Origin: Terriglobia bacterium
GTDB lineage: Bacteria > Acidobacteriota > Terriglobia > Terriglobales > Acidobacteriaceae
Assembly (NCBI GenBank): GCA_020073495.1
Contig: JAIQFD010000004.1
Coordinates: forward strand, 237,001-301,000
Direction of reading: 5' to 3'
Length of the DNA: 64,000 nucleotides
How positions within the stretch are numbered: position 1 is the first letter of the stretch; each line of letters starts with the position of its first letter. The notes beneath the pieces were generated by a model, which did no database searches, had not been told where the DNA came from, and was given only the letters and a program-made list of their open reading frames with translations. Positions 45,380-56,466 of the stretch are shown one piece after another. The position numbers and the translations under genes are program-made.

Positions 45380-46603
45380 TCATTCGCCGGCGGAGTCGAA
45401 CAACTTGGTGGTCTGGCTGAGGCCGACTTTCAGGACAATGTAGCTGACGTCTTTGCCGACGAGGCGCCGGAAGAGCAGCTCGCCGCGCTCGTCGCCGTCC
45501 ACGTCGGCAGCGTCGATCAGTTCGAGACGGCCGTCGAGATCGACATTCCGGACGTCGGTGATACGCACGTAACTCCCGTGCAGTTCGGCACTGAGGTCTT
45601 CCCTCGCGATGAGAGTGACAAAGAACTCGCGCAGGGCGACGGTGGGAGCGGCGGGTGGCCTGCGCGTGCCGGCGGCCTTGCCATGGCGGACCGGCACCAC
45701 CGGGAAGAGCGCGACCCGGGCGGTGAGCACCGCTTCGACATTGTTGTTGCCGTCGAGATCGAAATACTTCAGCGTGGCTTCCTTGTAGTCCACCCGAGCA
45801 CTGGTTGCAGCAAGCCCAGCCTGTTTCAGGATGGCCTGCTCCGCCAGAGCAGAGGTCGCCTTGCGCAGCTGCACCTCTTCGTCCGCATTGCGTTCGACGG
45901 TAAACAGCCGGGGTTCGGGGCCCCCGGCGTCAGAGATCGCGGGGACAAGCTCGGGCGGCTTGGCTGCCGGAGTCCTGGCGCCCGCAGCCTTCTGCTTGGC
46001 GCCTGAGCCCGGCGCTGCGGCGGGCGCAGGCGTTGCCGGCTCGGGGCGCTTGGCGGGCTGGCCACGTTTCAATACCGGCCGGTCCGTGTCTTCCTGCGGC
46101 GGCGAAGGGAGTGGTTCCGGTTGTGTCTGCGATTTACTGCCGGAGGCGCTGGATCCCTGCTCTTCCGGCGGCCGGCTGCGGCGCAGGACAGGACGTTCGT
46201 CGTCGGAGGTCGGCGACACCCCCGAGGGCGGGTGTCCCTTGTGCGGCTGCCACGTGCCCAGGCCTATCCACGTGCCGTTTTCCTGGACGGCCTGATTCAA
46301 AGTGAAAAAGCCGATGGGGTTGCCGGTGCGCTCGACTTCATAAACTGTTCCGGGTTCAAGCGCCATGGGGCGCGGCGTGGCCTGGTAGATGGAGGCGTCC
46401 CAGAACTGGTCGTTATCTCGGATACAGATGGGGATGAGGCGTGCGGCCGACTTGCCGTCCGGCGACATGACGACCAGGGCGGTCGCGCGCGGGCCGCGCC
46501 GCGCCTGCTTCTTTTGCGCCCACACCGCAGCCACCGCGAGGACCAGAAGCAGGATGACTTTGACTGCGTCCTTGCGGTAGAAATATCGGACTATGGATGT
46601 CAA
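45380..46603 (-). CDS. exported hypothetical protein with FG-GAP-like C-terminus
   Basis: About 407 aa if the TTG at 46603 is used. The N-terminus has a positively charged stretch then VILLLVLAVAAVWAQ, a signal peptide or anchor. A folded region (RLIPICIRDNDQFWDASIYQ) follows, then a long Pro/Arg-rich linker with two RPVL(R/K)R repeats. The C-terminal domain has acidic loops resembling FG-GAP/VCBS calcium-binding turns (FDLDGNNNVEAVL and ADVDGDERGELLF). No family is certain. The start overlaps the divergent selenoprotein start by 11 bp; an ATG at 46669 would overlap it by 77 bp. Confidence 0.6.
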   Translation of the reverse strand: MTSIVRYFYRKDAVKVILLLVLAVAAVWAQKKQARRGPRATALVVMSPDGKSAARLIPICIRDNDQFWDASIYQATPRPMALEPGTVYEVERTGNPIGFFTLNQAVQENGTWIGLGTWQPHKGHPPSGVSPTSDDERPVLRRSRPPEEQGSSASGSKSQTQPEPLPSPPQEDTDRPVLKRGQPAKRPEPATPAPAAAPGSGAKQKAAGARTPAAKPPELVPAISDAGGPEPRLFTVERNADEEVQLRKATSALAEQAILKQAGLAATSARVDYKEATLKYFDLDGNNNVEAVLTARVALFPVVPVRHGKAAGTRRPPAAPTVALREFFVTLIAREDLSAELHGSYVRITDVRNVDLDGRLELIDAADVDGDERGELLFRRLVGKDVSYIVLKVGLSQTTKLFDSAGE

Positions 46604-47045
46604 TGCCAAGGCACCTGATTCTAGCCTGTTGGACGAAACCGGCAAAAAGGTCTCGCTGGCCGACTTCAAGGGGAAGAACGTCGTGCTCTATTTTTTTCCC
46701 AGGGCCGACACGCCCGGCTGAACCATCGAAGCGTGCGGGTTCCGCGACGCATACAAGAAGATACAGAAAGCCGGGGCGGTCGTGGTGGGCGTCTCTCCGG
46801 ATACCCCCGAGCGCCAGATGAAGTTCAAGGAGAAGTACGACCTGCCCTTTACCCTGCTCTCCGATCCGGACAAAAAGCTGGCGAAAGAATTCGAGGTCCT
46901 GAAAGAAAAGAATATGTACGGGAAAAAGGTGCTGGGGATCGAGCGCACTACGTTCCTGATCGGGCCGGACGGGAAGATCAAGCACGTGTTCCCGAAAGTG
47001 AAGGCGGAGGGGCACGCCGAGGAAGTGCTGGCAGTGCTGAAATAG
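46593..47045 (+). CDS. bcp: selenocysteine-containing Bcp-type peroxiredoxin (TGA at 46719 decoded as Sec)
   Basis: 150 aa with Sec at residue 43. The frame from the ATG at 46593 gives a normal Bcp/PrxQ start and reaches YFFPRADTPG, then TGA, then TIEACGFRDAYKK, continuing without interruption to the Bcp C-terminus (RTTFLIGPDGKIKHVF). TGA falls exactly where the family has its peroxidatic Cys (PGCTxEACxFRD), and the resolving Cys five residues on is present. A bulged stem-loop of bacterial SECIS form starts 9 nt after the TGA, and selA is in this window. The enzyme should reduce hydroperoxides with thioredoxin. A TGC-to-TGA mutation is the alternative, but the intact downstream frame and hairpin argue against it. 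Confidence 0.9.
46731..46750 (+). promoter_or_regulatory. predicted bacterial SECIS element
   Basis: GCGT pairs with ACGC and GCGG pairs with CCGC, with a single bulged G (46746) and apical loop GTT (46739-46741). The loop begins 17 nt after the TGA and carries G at its first position, within the known spacing of SelB-binding hairpins. Confidence 0.75.
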
Positions 47046-47052
47046 GGAGCAA

Positions 47053-47112
47053 GTACTCGGTACTCGGTACTCAGTTAAAGTCGAACCAGGGTTGAACTGA
47101 GTACTGGGTGCT
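47053..47112. repeat. inverted heptamer-periodic element (heptamer element 4)
   Basis: Three 7-bp units (GTACTCG twice, then GTACTCA) lead into a perfect 10-bp inverted pair, GTACTCAGTT (47067-47076) with AACTGAGTAC (47095-47104). Outer GAGC and GCTC also pair. It lies directly after the selenoprotein gene and may act in termination. Confidence 0.7.
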
Positions 47113-47117
47113 CTCTT

Positions 47118-47789
47118 GTGAATCCTTCTCACAAATCGAAATCTGTGCGGGGCCGCACGCTTTCGCAGAAGTTCTACGACCGCGACCCGCGCATCGTCGC
47201 GCAGGAGCTGCTGGGGAAGGTGCTGGTGCGGCGGGAGCGCGGGCGGGAGATCGCGGGGAGGATCGTCGAGGTCGAAGTCTATTTAGGGCAGGATGATCCG
47301 GCGGCGCATGCGTTCTCGGGACCGACGGCGCGCAATCGGGTCCTCTTCGGACCGCCGGGACACGCCTACGTTTACTTCATCTACGGCAACCACTTTTGTC
47401 TGAATGTGTCGTGCATGCCGGAGGGGGAGGCGGGGTGCGTCCTGATCCGCGCCCTGGAACCGTTGACCGGATTGGCGCAGATGGCCGCGCGGCGCGAAGT
47501 GCCGGCGTCCCAGCTCGGCTCCGAACGCGCGCGAAAGATACTTACCAGTGGTCCGGGCAGACTCGCCGAAGCGTTTGGCATCACCCGCGCGCGCGACAAC
47601 GGCAAGGATGTGGCCACGGCGCAGTCTGACCTGCGAATCGTGAATGACGGGTATCGGCCGGAGAAGGTCGCTTCCACAGCGCGCATCGGGATCACGAAGG
47701 CGAAGGACCACGCCCTGCGCTACGTGATCGCCGGAAATCCGTTCGTATCGGGAAGCGCTACGCTCAATCGGAGGGCAGGAGAGAGGTAG
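47118..47789 (+). CDS. mpg: 3-methyladenine (alkyladenine) DNA glycosylase, AAG family
   Basis: 223 aa from a GTG at 47118. It removes alkylated and deaminated purines. The AAG signatures are present: ARELL-type start (AQELLGKVLVRR), IVEVEVYLGQDDPAAHAF with the catalytic Glu, NRVLFGPPGHAYVYFIYGNHFC, and the C-terminal ARIGITKAKDHALRYVIAGNPFVSG with the conserved substrate pocket. It follows the selenoprotein peroxiredoxin, though a repeat element lies between them. Confidence 0.93.
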   Translation: MNPSHKSKSVRGRTLSQKFYDRDPRIVAQELLGKVLVRRERGREIAGRIVEVEVYLGQDDPAAHAFSGPTARNRVLFGPPGHAYVYFIYGNHFCLNVSCMPEGEAGCVLIRALEPLTGLAQMAARREVPASQLGSERARKILTSGPGRLAEAFGITRARDNGKDVATAQSDLRIVNDGYRPEKVASTARIGITKAKDHALRYVIAGNPFVSGSATLNRRAGER

Positions 47790-47815
47790 CCAGCTACGTC
47801 TTTACCGAGCGAAGG

Positions 47816-48682
47816 CTACTGGCGCGTCGCCTGCCCCGATGCGGTGAGGACGATGTTATCGATGAGGCGAGTGGTGCCGACGAAGGCGGCCACCGCGACC
47901 AGAGCGCCGCGCGAGACGGCGGGCACGGGCTCGAGCGTGTCGTTGTCCACGATCTCGACGTAGTCCACGCGCACATCGGGCTCTTCGCCTAAAACTTCGC
48001 GCGCGGCGGCAATCAACTTTTCGCTGGAGCGCTCACCCTTGCCGGCCAGGAGCTGCACGCGCATGAGCGCGCGGTGAAGCACGGTGGCCTGCTGGCGCTG
48101 CTTGGGATCGAGATAAGCATTTCGCGAACTCAGAGCCAGGCCGTCAGGCTCGCGCACGATGGGACAGACCTCGATCTGCACCTCCATATCGAGATCGCGC
48201 ACCATGCGGCGGAGAATGGCGCATTGGGCCGCGTCCTTCTGCCCGAAAAAGGCCACGTCGGGCTCGACCGCGTGGAAGAGCTTGCTGACCACGGTGGTGA
48301 CGCCGCGGAAGTGTCCGGGCCGTGACCTTCCGCAGAGCTTCTTGCTCATCTCCTCGACGTGGACGAAGGTCTTCGCGCCGGGGGGATACATCTCCTCGAC
48401 CTTTGGCGCGAAGAGCAGGTCCACCGCTTCCGCTTCCAGCATCTGGCGGTCGCGGTCAAAGGTGCGCGGATACTTGCCGAAGTCCTCATTCGGCCCGAAC
48501 TGCGTCGGATTCACGAAGATGGAGACGGCGACGGCCTGGCATTGCCGGCGCGCGGCGCGGACCAGCGAGAGGTGCCCATCGTGCAGCGCGCCCATGGTGG
48601 GAACAAAACCGAGCCGCTTGCCGTCACGCTTGAGCGCCCGGCAAGCGGCCCGCATCTGATCGACGGTTTCGATGACCTTCAC
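47816..48682 (-). CDS. panC: pantothenate synthetase
   Basis: 288 aa. It joins pantoate and beta-alanine with ATP in vitamin B5 synthesis. Motifs: GFVPTMGALHDGHLSLV (HxGH-type ATP site), VSIFVNPTQFGPNEDFGKYPR, and VSKLFHAVEPDVAFFGQKDAAQ with SSRNAYLDPKQR. The GTG at 48682 lies 2 bp after the panB stop, so panB and panC are coupled. A much longer frame continuing upstream is the wrong frame of panB and is not part of the protein. Confidence 0.95.
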   Translation of the reverse strand: MKVIETVDQMRAACRALKRDGKRLGFVPTMGALHDGHLSLVRAARRQCQAVAVSIFVNPTQFGPNEDFGKYPRTFDRDRQMLEAEAVDLLFAPKVEEMYPPGAKTFVHVEEMSKKLCGRSRPGHFRGVTTVVSKLFHAVEPDVAFFGQKDAAQCAILRRMVRDLDMEVQIEVCPIVREPDGLALSSRNAYLDPKQRQQATVLHRALMRVQLLAGKGERSSEKLIAAAREVLGEEPDVRVDYVEIVDNDTLEPVPAVSRGALVAVAAFVGTTRLIDNIVLTASGQATRQ

Positions 48683-48684
48683 AA

Positions 48685-49572
48685 TCAGTGGGTGAGGGCA
48701 CGCTTGCGAGCCTGGATGGTCTCCAGCGTGGCCTTGGTCTCCTTGGGCAGATGGTACGACTCTTCGTCTGAGGGATAGCCGCCGGCCTCGACGTCCTGCT
48801 TGAAGCCAGCGACGGCGTTGCTGATGGCGGTGCCGATATCGGCGTAGCGGCGCACGAACTTGGCGGGCGGGCCGAAGGTCAGGCCGAGCATGTCGTGCAG
48901 GACCAGCACCTGCCCGTCGCAGTCGGGCCCGGCGCCGATGCCAATGGTGGGGGCCGAGATCTCTTCGGTGATCATGGCTGCGAGTTCGCGCGGCAAGCCT
49001 TCGAGCACGATGGAGCACACACCCGCACGGTCGAGCGCGACCGCGTCCTGCATGAGTTGCTCGACCGCTTTCAGCGTCTTGCCCTGCACCTTGTATCCGC
49101 CCATCACATGCAACGACTGCGGAGTCAGGCCGATGTGGCCCATGACCGGGATCTCGGCGTCGATCAGGCGCTCGATCAGGCGGACGCGCTTCTGCCCGCC
49201 CTCGACTTTGACCGCCTCCGCGCCGGCTTCCTTCACGAAGCGAGCGGCATTGGCCAGCGCTTCTTTTGTGGTGACCTGGTAGGAGGCGTAGGGCATGTCG
49301 GCGACGAGGAAGGCGCGCTTGGTCCCGCGGCGGACGGCGCGGGTGTGGTGCAGCATCTCCTCCATGGTGACCGGCAGGGTGTTGTCGTAGCCGAGCACGA
49401 CCATGCCGAGCGAGTCGCCGACCAGGATGATGTCGATGCCGGCTTCGTCCACCAGCCGGGCAGACGGGTAGTCGTAGGCGGTCAGGCAGGTGATCGGCTG
49501 GTGTTGGGCTTTCTTTTCGAGGAGAGTTGCGGTGGTGACTTTGTTGCGGAAATCTCCGCTGGTGACGCTCAC
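48685..49572 (-). CDS. panB: 3-methyl-2-oxobutanoate hydroxymethyltransferase
   Basis: 295 aa TIM-barrel enzyme that makes ketopantoate from ketoisovalerate and methylene-THF. Motifs: LTAYDYPSARLVDEAGIDIILVGDSLGMVVLGYDNTLPVT, with Mg2+ ligands, KVEGG, and GHIGLTPQSLHVMGGYKVQG. The start is GTG at 49572 with GGAGGGAAC just upstream. panC follows after 2 bp. A deoxynucleoside kinase gene lies upstream on the same strand, an arrangement that may be a single transcript. Confidence 0.95.
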   Translation of the reverse strand: MSVTSGDFRNKVTTATLLEKKAQHQPITCLTAYDYPSARLVDEAGIDIILVGDSLGMVVLGYDNTLPVTMEEMLHHTRAVRRGTKRAFLVADMPYASYQVTTKEALANAARFVKEAGAEAVKVEGGQKRVRLIERLIDAEIPVMGHIGLTPQSLHVMGGYKVQGKTLKAVEQLMQDAVALDRAGVCSIVLEGLPRELAAMITEEISAPTIGIGAGPDCDGQVLVLHDMLGLTFGPPAKFVRRYADIGTAISNAVAGFKQDVEAGGYPSDEESYHLPKETKATLETIQARKRALTH

Positions 49573-49689
49573 GGTTCCCTCCAGTGCCCCTCCGGCTCGG
49601 CCGGATAGAGCCTGTCACTCGCTAGGATGCGAGTAAGGACATTCTAGTCGCAGACTCTCTCGAAACAAAGCGGGAAAACGGGTCGTCGG

Positions 49690-50352
49690 CTAGGCGCTGG
49701 CGGCGTCTACGCCCAGGGGAAGGAAGTACTGCGTGCCCTTGATGGGCTCGGTGAGGCGGCGGAGGAGTTCCTGCAAGTCCTCGTGGCGGTCCACGAAGTC
49801 GATGTCGGAGGTGTTCACCACCAGCAAGTCGGAGCCGGTGTAGTGGAAGAAGAAGTGTTCGTAGGCCTTCACCACCTCTTCCAGGTAGTCGTCGCTGATG
49901 GCCATCTCGCTGGGGACGTTCTTCTTCTTCAGCCGCTTCTTCAGGACCTCGGGGGAAGCCTGGAGGTAGATGACCAGGTCGGGGGTGGGCAGCAGCGAGC
50001 GGAAGTACTTGTAATAGCGGTCGTAGATGTCGAGTTCGGTGTCGCCCAGGTTGATGTTGGCGAAGAGCTTGTCCTTCTCGAAAATGTAGTCGGCGACGAC
50101 GGTCTTGTGATTGTGCGGGCCGACCTCGAGCGCCTTCAACTGCTCGAAGCGTGCCACCAGAAAGGCAAACTGCGCCTGGAAGGCGGCCCCCGGATCGCCG
50201 TCGTAGAAGGCCCGCAGGAAGGGATTGTTCACCGGCTCGCTGACGCGCTGCGCGTGGAGGCGGTCGGCGATGATCTGCGCCAGCGTGCTCTTGCCGACGC
50301 GTATGGGACCTTCGACTGCAATGTACCGGGGTAGCTCGAAAAGATTTGCCAT
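49690..50352 (-). CDS. deoxynucleoside kinase (dNK/dGK-like)
   Basis: 220 aa P-loop kinase of the deoxynucleoside kinase family. The Walker A loop is GPIRVGKST near residue 16. A lid and substrate region contain VVADYIFEKDKLFANINL, DRYYKYFRSLLPTPDLVIYLQ and KRLKKKNVP. It should salvage purine or pyrimidine deoxynucleosides; the preferred base cannot be read from sequence. The ATG at 50352 is used. It is upstream of panB on the same strand with about 117 bp between. Confidence 0.87.
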   Translation of the reverse strand: MANLFELPRYIAVEGPIRVGKSTLAQIIADRLHAQRVSEPVNNPFLRAFYDGDPGAAFQAQFAFLVARFEQLKALEVGPHNHKTVVADYIFEKDKLFANINLGDTELDIYDRYYKYFRSLLPTPDLVIYLQASPEVLKKRLKKKNVPSEMAISDDYLEEVVKAYEHFFFHYTGSDLLVVNTSDIDFVDRHEDLQELLRRLTEPIKGTQYFLPLGVDAASA

Positions 50353-50471
50353 GGCTCGAGACGGTTAAGCCGGAGCATATCTCGCAATGGACGGGAGAGC
50401 AATTGCGACTTCAGTAAACTTCCGGAAAAGTTTTCCACCGCATCTGGAAAAACAATTCACTTGGAAGTCAA

Positions 50472-51200
50472 CTATTGGGAAGCAGCAAGCCCACGCCGCA
50501 TCATCTCGGGCACGCTCACGAACTCGTAGCCTTCGGCCTGGCAGCGGCGGATGAGGCGTTCGGAGGCCTCGACCGTGGGCATCCGGTCCGCGCCCATCCT
50601 TACGTGGGAGCCGTCGTGCAGCAGGATGACGTCGCCGCCGCAGATACCGCTAACGGCGCGTTGTTCGACCGCGTCCGGCGTCCGGGCTTTCCAGTCATAA
50701 CAGGTGACTGTCCACATCACGGGCACCATCCCCCGCGCGCGGACCGCGGCGAAGGTCCCCGGGCGACGTCCGCCGTAGGGCGGCCGGAAGAGTCCGTCGT
50801 GGCTGCCGATGGCGCCGGCGATGGCCTTGTCCGTGTCGTCGAGTTCGCGGCGGAGCTGGGCGGAGGAGGCGAAGATCAGCAGCGGGTGCGTGTAGGTGTG
50901 ATTGCCGATGGCGTGGCCGCCGTCCTTGATGCGGCGCACGATGTCGGGCCGCTGGGCGACGTAGCGGCCAATGAGGAAAAACGTGGCCTTGACCTGGTGC
51001 CGGGCAAGGACGTCAAGCAGGCGCAGCGTATGCGGGTCGTTGGGCCCGTCGTCGTAGGTCAGGGCGAGCAGCTTCGTGCCGGGCACTCCGAGGAAGCTGC
51101 GCCCGTAGAGCTGCGAGGAGGGACCCATAGCCCCGTAGCCCGCGTACGCAGCGGCGGCAGCAACCATGCCTCCTGCAATCGCTCCGAACATTGCAGTCAT
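50472..51200 (-). CDS. NodB-type polysaccharide deacetylase
   Basis: 242 aa from the ATG at 51200. An N-terminal hydrophobic segment (FGAIAGGMVAAAAAYAGYGA) likely exports or anchors it. The five carbohydrate-esterase-4 motifs are seen: LTYDDGPND, NHTYTH (metal histidines), RPPYGGR, the DWKARTPD loop and VILLHDG. Its substrate may be peptidoglycan or another N-acetylated glycan. It is divergent from dtd, with about 90 bp between the starts. Confidence 0.9.
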   Translation of the reverse strand: MTAMFGAIAGGMVAAAAAYAGYGAMGPSSQLYGRSFLGVPGTKLLALTYDDGPNDPHTLRLLDVLARHQVKATFFLIGRYVAQRPDIVRRIKDGGHAIGNHTYTHPLLIFASSAQLRRELDDTDKAIAGAIGSHDGLFRPPYGGRRPGTFAAVRARGMVPVMWTVTCYDWKARTPDAVEQRAVSGICGGDVILLHDGSHVRMGADRMPTVEASERLIRRCQAEGYEFVSVPEMMRRGLAASQ

Positions 51201-51290
51201 TGTAGCCGTGCAGACAAGAAATCGGCGCGGCCGAAGCGCCAGCGTCTCCGCGCCTGCGTGTAAACTGGCGTGCTTCACGGGAAACCAACC

Positions 51291-51740
51291 ATGCGAGCCG
51301 TGGTGCAACGCGTCAGCCGGTGCAAGGTCAGCGTCGGCGGGCAGGTCGTCGGCGAGATCGGCAATGGCCTGCTGGTGCTTCTCGGTGTCGGCCAGGGCGA
51401 CACCGAGGCAGCTGCGGACTACCTTGCCGACAAACTCAAGGGACTGCGCATCTTCGAAGATGCCGACGGAAAAATGAACCGGGCGGTGACGGATGTCGGC
51501 GGAGCTGTGCTGGCGGTGTCGCAATTCACGCTGCATGGCGACGTACGGCGCGGGAAACGTCCGTCGTTCGACCGCGCAGCACGGCCCGAGGAGGCCCGGC
51601 GGCTCTACGAATACTTCGTCTCGAAGGTCCGCGCTGCCGGCCTGCGCTGCGAGACCGGGCGCTTCCAGGAGATGATGGACGTGGAACTGGTGAACGCAGG
51701 ACCGGTGACGATCCTGCTCGACTCGGAAAAGACGTTCTAG
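51291..51740 (+). CDS. dtd: D-aminoacyl-tRNA deacylase
   Basis: 149 aa, normal length. It hydrolyses D-aminoacyl-tRNAs to recycle the tRNA. Signatures: [46 protein letters not shown] (SQFTL-type active-site loop) and [11 protein letters not shown] (the GP motif). The coding end overlaps that of convergent folP by 4 bp, so the two stops share bases. Confidence 0.95.
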   Translation: MRAVVQRVSRCKVSVGGQVVGEIGNGLLVLLGVGQGDTEAAADYLADKLKGLRIFEDADGKMNRAVTDVGGAVLAVSQFTLHGDVRRGKRPSFDRAARPEEARRLYEYFVSKVRAAGLRCETGRFQEMMDVELVNAGPVTILLDSEKTF

Positions 51741-52633
51741 CCAGCGGCCAGAATCTGGTCGGCGATCCTCGCGGCTTCTGCCGCGGCTTTGACGTCGTGC
51801 ACGCGGACAATGTGGCAGCCCTGGAGAATGCACGCGATCGTCGCAGCCAGCGATCCGTGTATGCGCTTGTCCGGTGGCGCGTCCTGGCCGTCGCGGGCCA
51901 GGGTGCGTCCGATGAACGATTTTCGCGACGTCCCCGCCAGCAAGGGGAAGCCGAACTTGTGCAGCTGCTCGAAGTGCGCCAGCAGCGGATAGTTCTCGCC
52001 GAAATTCTTGCCAAAGCCGAACCCGGGATCGAGGACGATGCGCTCGCGGGCGATGCCGGCTTTCACCGCCACATCACTCCATTCGAGCAGTTCGCGCGAA
52101 ACCAGCGCGACGGCGTCGGTGAGCGGCGGAAACGAACGCCATTCCTGCGGCCTTCCTCGCATGTGCATTAGGACGACCCCGCAACCGAGTGCGGCGACCG
52201 TACGGGCCATCTCGCCGTCCCAGCGCAGCGCGCTGATGTCGTTGACGATCTCCACCCCGGCCTCAACTGCCTGGCAGGCCACGCGGGCCTTGTAGGTGTC
52301 AATGGAAAGCAGTGCATCAGGCCGCTGGCGGCGGATATCCTCGATCACCGGCATCACCCGACGCAGTTCATCCTCCGCAGGGACGCCGGTGTACTGCCCG
52401 GCCCCGGTCTCCACCGCCTTCGATCCCGGACGAGTGGACTCGCCGCCGACATCAATGATGTCGGCGCCCTCGTCCAACATTCGAAGAGCATGAGCAATCG
52501 CCTGCTCGGGATGAAAAAAACGTCCCGCGTCGGAGAACGAATCGGGCGTGACGTTGAGCACGCCCATGACGAGCGTCCGCTCCCCGAGTTCGAGGCCGCG
52601 CGTGCGCAGACGCCAGGTGAATCGCGGACGCAT
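51737..52633 (-). CDS. folP: dihydropteroate synthase
   Basis: 298 aa TIM-barrel enzyme of folate synthesis, the target of sulfonamides. It condenses pterin pyrophosphate with p-aminobenzoate. The motifs [47 protein letters not shown], [11 protein letters not shown] and LDPGFGFGK are intact. The ATG at 52633 is used. Its end overlaps that of dtd. No other folate genes are nearby. Confidence 0.95.
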   Translation of the reverse strand: MRPRFTWRLRTRGLELGERTLVMGVLNVTPDSFSDAGRFFHPEQAIAHALRMLDEGADIIDVGGESTRPGSKAVETGAGQYTGVPAEDELRRVMPVIEDIRRQRPDALLSIDTYKARVACQAVEAGVEIVNDISALRWDGEMARTVAALGCGVVLMHMRGRPQEWRSFPPLTDAVALVSRELLEWSDVAVKAGIARERIVLDPGFGFGKNFGENYPLLAHFEQLHKFGFPLLAGTSRKSFIGRTLARDGQDAPPDKRIHGSLAATIACILQGCHIVRVHDVKAAAEAARIADQILAAG

Positions 52634-52718
52634 GCCAAGAAGGTATCAGAAGCACACGCAAATTGACCGTCTGCGAGACCGGCCCCTACAATCGACGCAG
52701 AAGGATCCAGGAGCGCGA

Positions 52719-53012
52719 GTGCCCCTCTACGAATTCCGGTGCAGGAAGTGTGGCCACCGCTTCGAGCGGATCCAGAAATACTCCGCCGCCGACCCGAAGA
52801 AGTGCACGGAGTGCGGAGGCAAGATGGAGCGCATGCTGGCCGCACCCGCCGTCCAGTTCAAGGGCTCCGGCTTTTACGTGACCGACTATACGCGCAAGGA
52901 CTCGGCCCCGCCTTCGGATACGAAAGCTGAAACGAAAAGCGAGTCAAAACCGGACGAAAAGAAGGAATCCACGCCGAAACCCGAGCCCAAGAAGCACGAA
53001 AAAAAGAAATAG
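52719..53012 (+). CDS. FmdB-like zinc-ribbon regulatory protein
   Basis: 97 aa from a GTG at 52719 with CAGGAG about 6 bp upstream. The N-terminal FmdB zinc ribbon reads PLYEFRCRKCGHRFERIQ with a second pair CTECGG, then MLAAPAVQFKGSGFYVTDY. The C-terminal half is a low-complexity Lys/Glu/Pro/Ser tail ending in a run of lysines. FmdB-type proteins are proposed regulators; the role here is unknown. The lysine codons of the tail double as the T-run of the clpB terminator on the other strand. Confidence 0.85.
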   Translation: MPLYEFRCRKCGHRFERIQKYSAADPKKCTECGGKMERMLAAPAVQFKGSGFYVTDYTRKDSAPPSDTKAETKSESKPDEKKESTPKPEPKKHEKKK

Positions 53013-53039
53013 GCCACGGACGCCGTGCAACCCGTGGCC
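53012..53039 (-). terminator. intrinsic terminator of clpB
   Basis: GGCCACGG pairs with CCGTGGCC; on the minus strand it is followed by TATTTCTTTTTTTC. The hairpin begins at the last base of the FmdB-like stop codon. Confidence 0.8.
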
Positions 53040-53053
53040 GATCTCTCCTGCGG

Positions 53054-55756
<2,703 letters not shown>

Positions 55757-55795
55757 TGTCTTTACCCTCTACCTGTTATCGAATCTTCAAAACAA

Positions 55796-55830
55796 AGCGG
55801 GAGGCGGGCTTCCGCGCCGCATCTCCCGCT
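55796..55830 (-). terminator. hairpin between hsp20 and clpB (partial terminator/attenuator)
   Basis: On the minus strand AGCGGGAG pairs with CTCCCGCT around a 19-nt loop containing an inner stem, followed by TTTGTTTTG. It would stop some transcripts before clpB. Confidence 0.55.
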
Positions 55831-55853
55831 GATGACTGACGACCTGCGACCGC

Positions 55854-56354
55854 TCAGGCCGCCTTGCCGGCGCCCTTCTCGGCAGACTTGCCCTCGATCT
55901 GCTTGCCTGTACCGATGCCCACCTTGATCTGCTTCGGCTTGGCTTCGGCCTTCTTGGCCAGCCGGATCTTGAGCACTCCGTTCTCGAATTCGGCGTTGGC
56001 CTGCTCCGGATCGACGGTGTTGGGCAGCGCGAAGCTGCGCGCGAACGAACCGTAGCGCCGCTCGATGCGATGGAAATTCTCTTCCTTCTCTTCCTTCTCG
56101 AACTTCCGCTCGCCTCGAATGGTCAGAGTATTGTTCTCCAGCCGGACGTCGATGTCCCTCTGCTCCACGCCCGGGACTTCCAGCTTCAGCGTGATGGCAT
56201 GCTCGTCCTCGTAGACGTCCACCGGGGGAATAAAGTTGCCGGTCGTCATCAGCTCATCTTCGCGGCCGGGACCGAAGTCCTGGAACAGCCGGTTCATGCG
56301 GTCCTGAAAATTGCTGAGTTCGCGGAACGGGTACCAACGAGTCAAAACAGTCAT
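55854..56354 (-). CDS. Hsp20/alpha-crystallin small heat-shock protein
   Basis: 166 aa from the ATG at 56354, with GGAGG about 7 bp upstream. It is a holding chaperone that keeps unfolded proteins soluble. The alpha-crystallin domain spans about residues 48-140 (NFIPPVDVYEDEHAITLKLEVPG and ENGVLKIRLAKK), with an N-terminal FQDRMNRLFQDF. A Lys/Ala/Gly-rich tail follows. It stands first in the hsp20-clpB heat-shock unit and has a near-consensus promoter. Confidence 0.93.
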   Translation of the reverse strand: MTVLTRWYPFRELSNFQDRMNRLFQDFGPGREDELMTTGNFIPPVDVYEDEHAITLKLEVPGVEQRDIDVRLENNTLTIRGERKFEKEEKEENFHRIERRYGSFARSFALPNTVDPEQANAEFENGVLKIRLAKKAEAKPKQIKVGIGTGKQIEGKSAEKGAGKAA

Positions 56355-56416
56355 GATGCTTCCCTCCAACATGGGTCTGATTCAACTGATGTAGATGACT
56401 ACTTCAGTGCGTACGA

Positions 56417-56445
56417 AGCATAAAATCTTAGTGTATTGTTGTCAA
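56417..56445 (-). promoter_or_regulatory. near-consensus sigma-70-type promoter of hsp20
   Basis: On the minus strand a perfect TTGACA (56445-56440) is followed after exactly 17 bp by TATGCT (56422-56417). The hsp20 ATG lies about 63 bp downstream. Confidence 0.75.
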
Positions 56446-56466
56446 GCAATGGATGTGATTGTAGTT

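Noticed and set aside
46719..46721. TGA read as a true stop, making the peroxiredoxin a pseudogene
   Set aside because: The downstream frame is fully intact and conserved, the codon sits at the one position where Sec replaces Cys in this family, and a SECIS-like hairpin and selA are present.
48685..49618. panC extended upstream into a 600-residue fusion protein
   Set aside because: The upstream part is panB read in the wrong frame. panC has its own GTG start 2 bp after the panB stop.
49573..49689. Small hairpins in the panB leader considered as a riboswitch
   Set aside because: Only two short stems (ACTCGC/GCGAGT and TCCGGC/GCCGGA) are present, without conserved aptamer sequence or a terminator.
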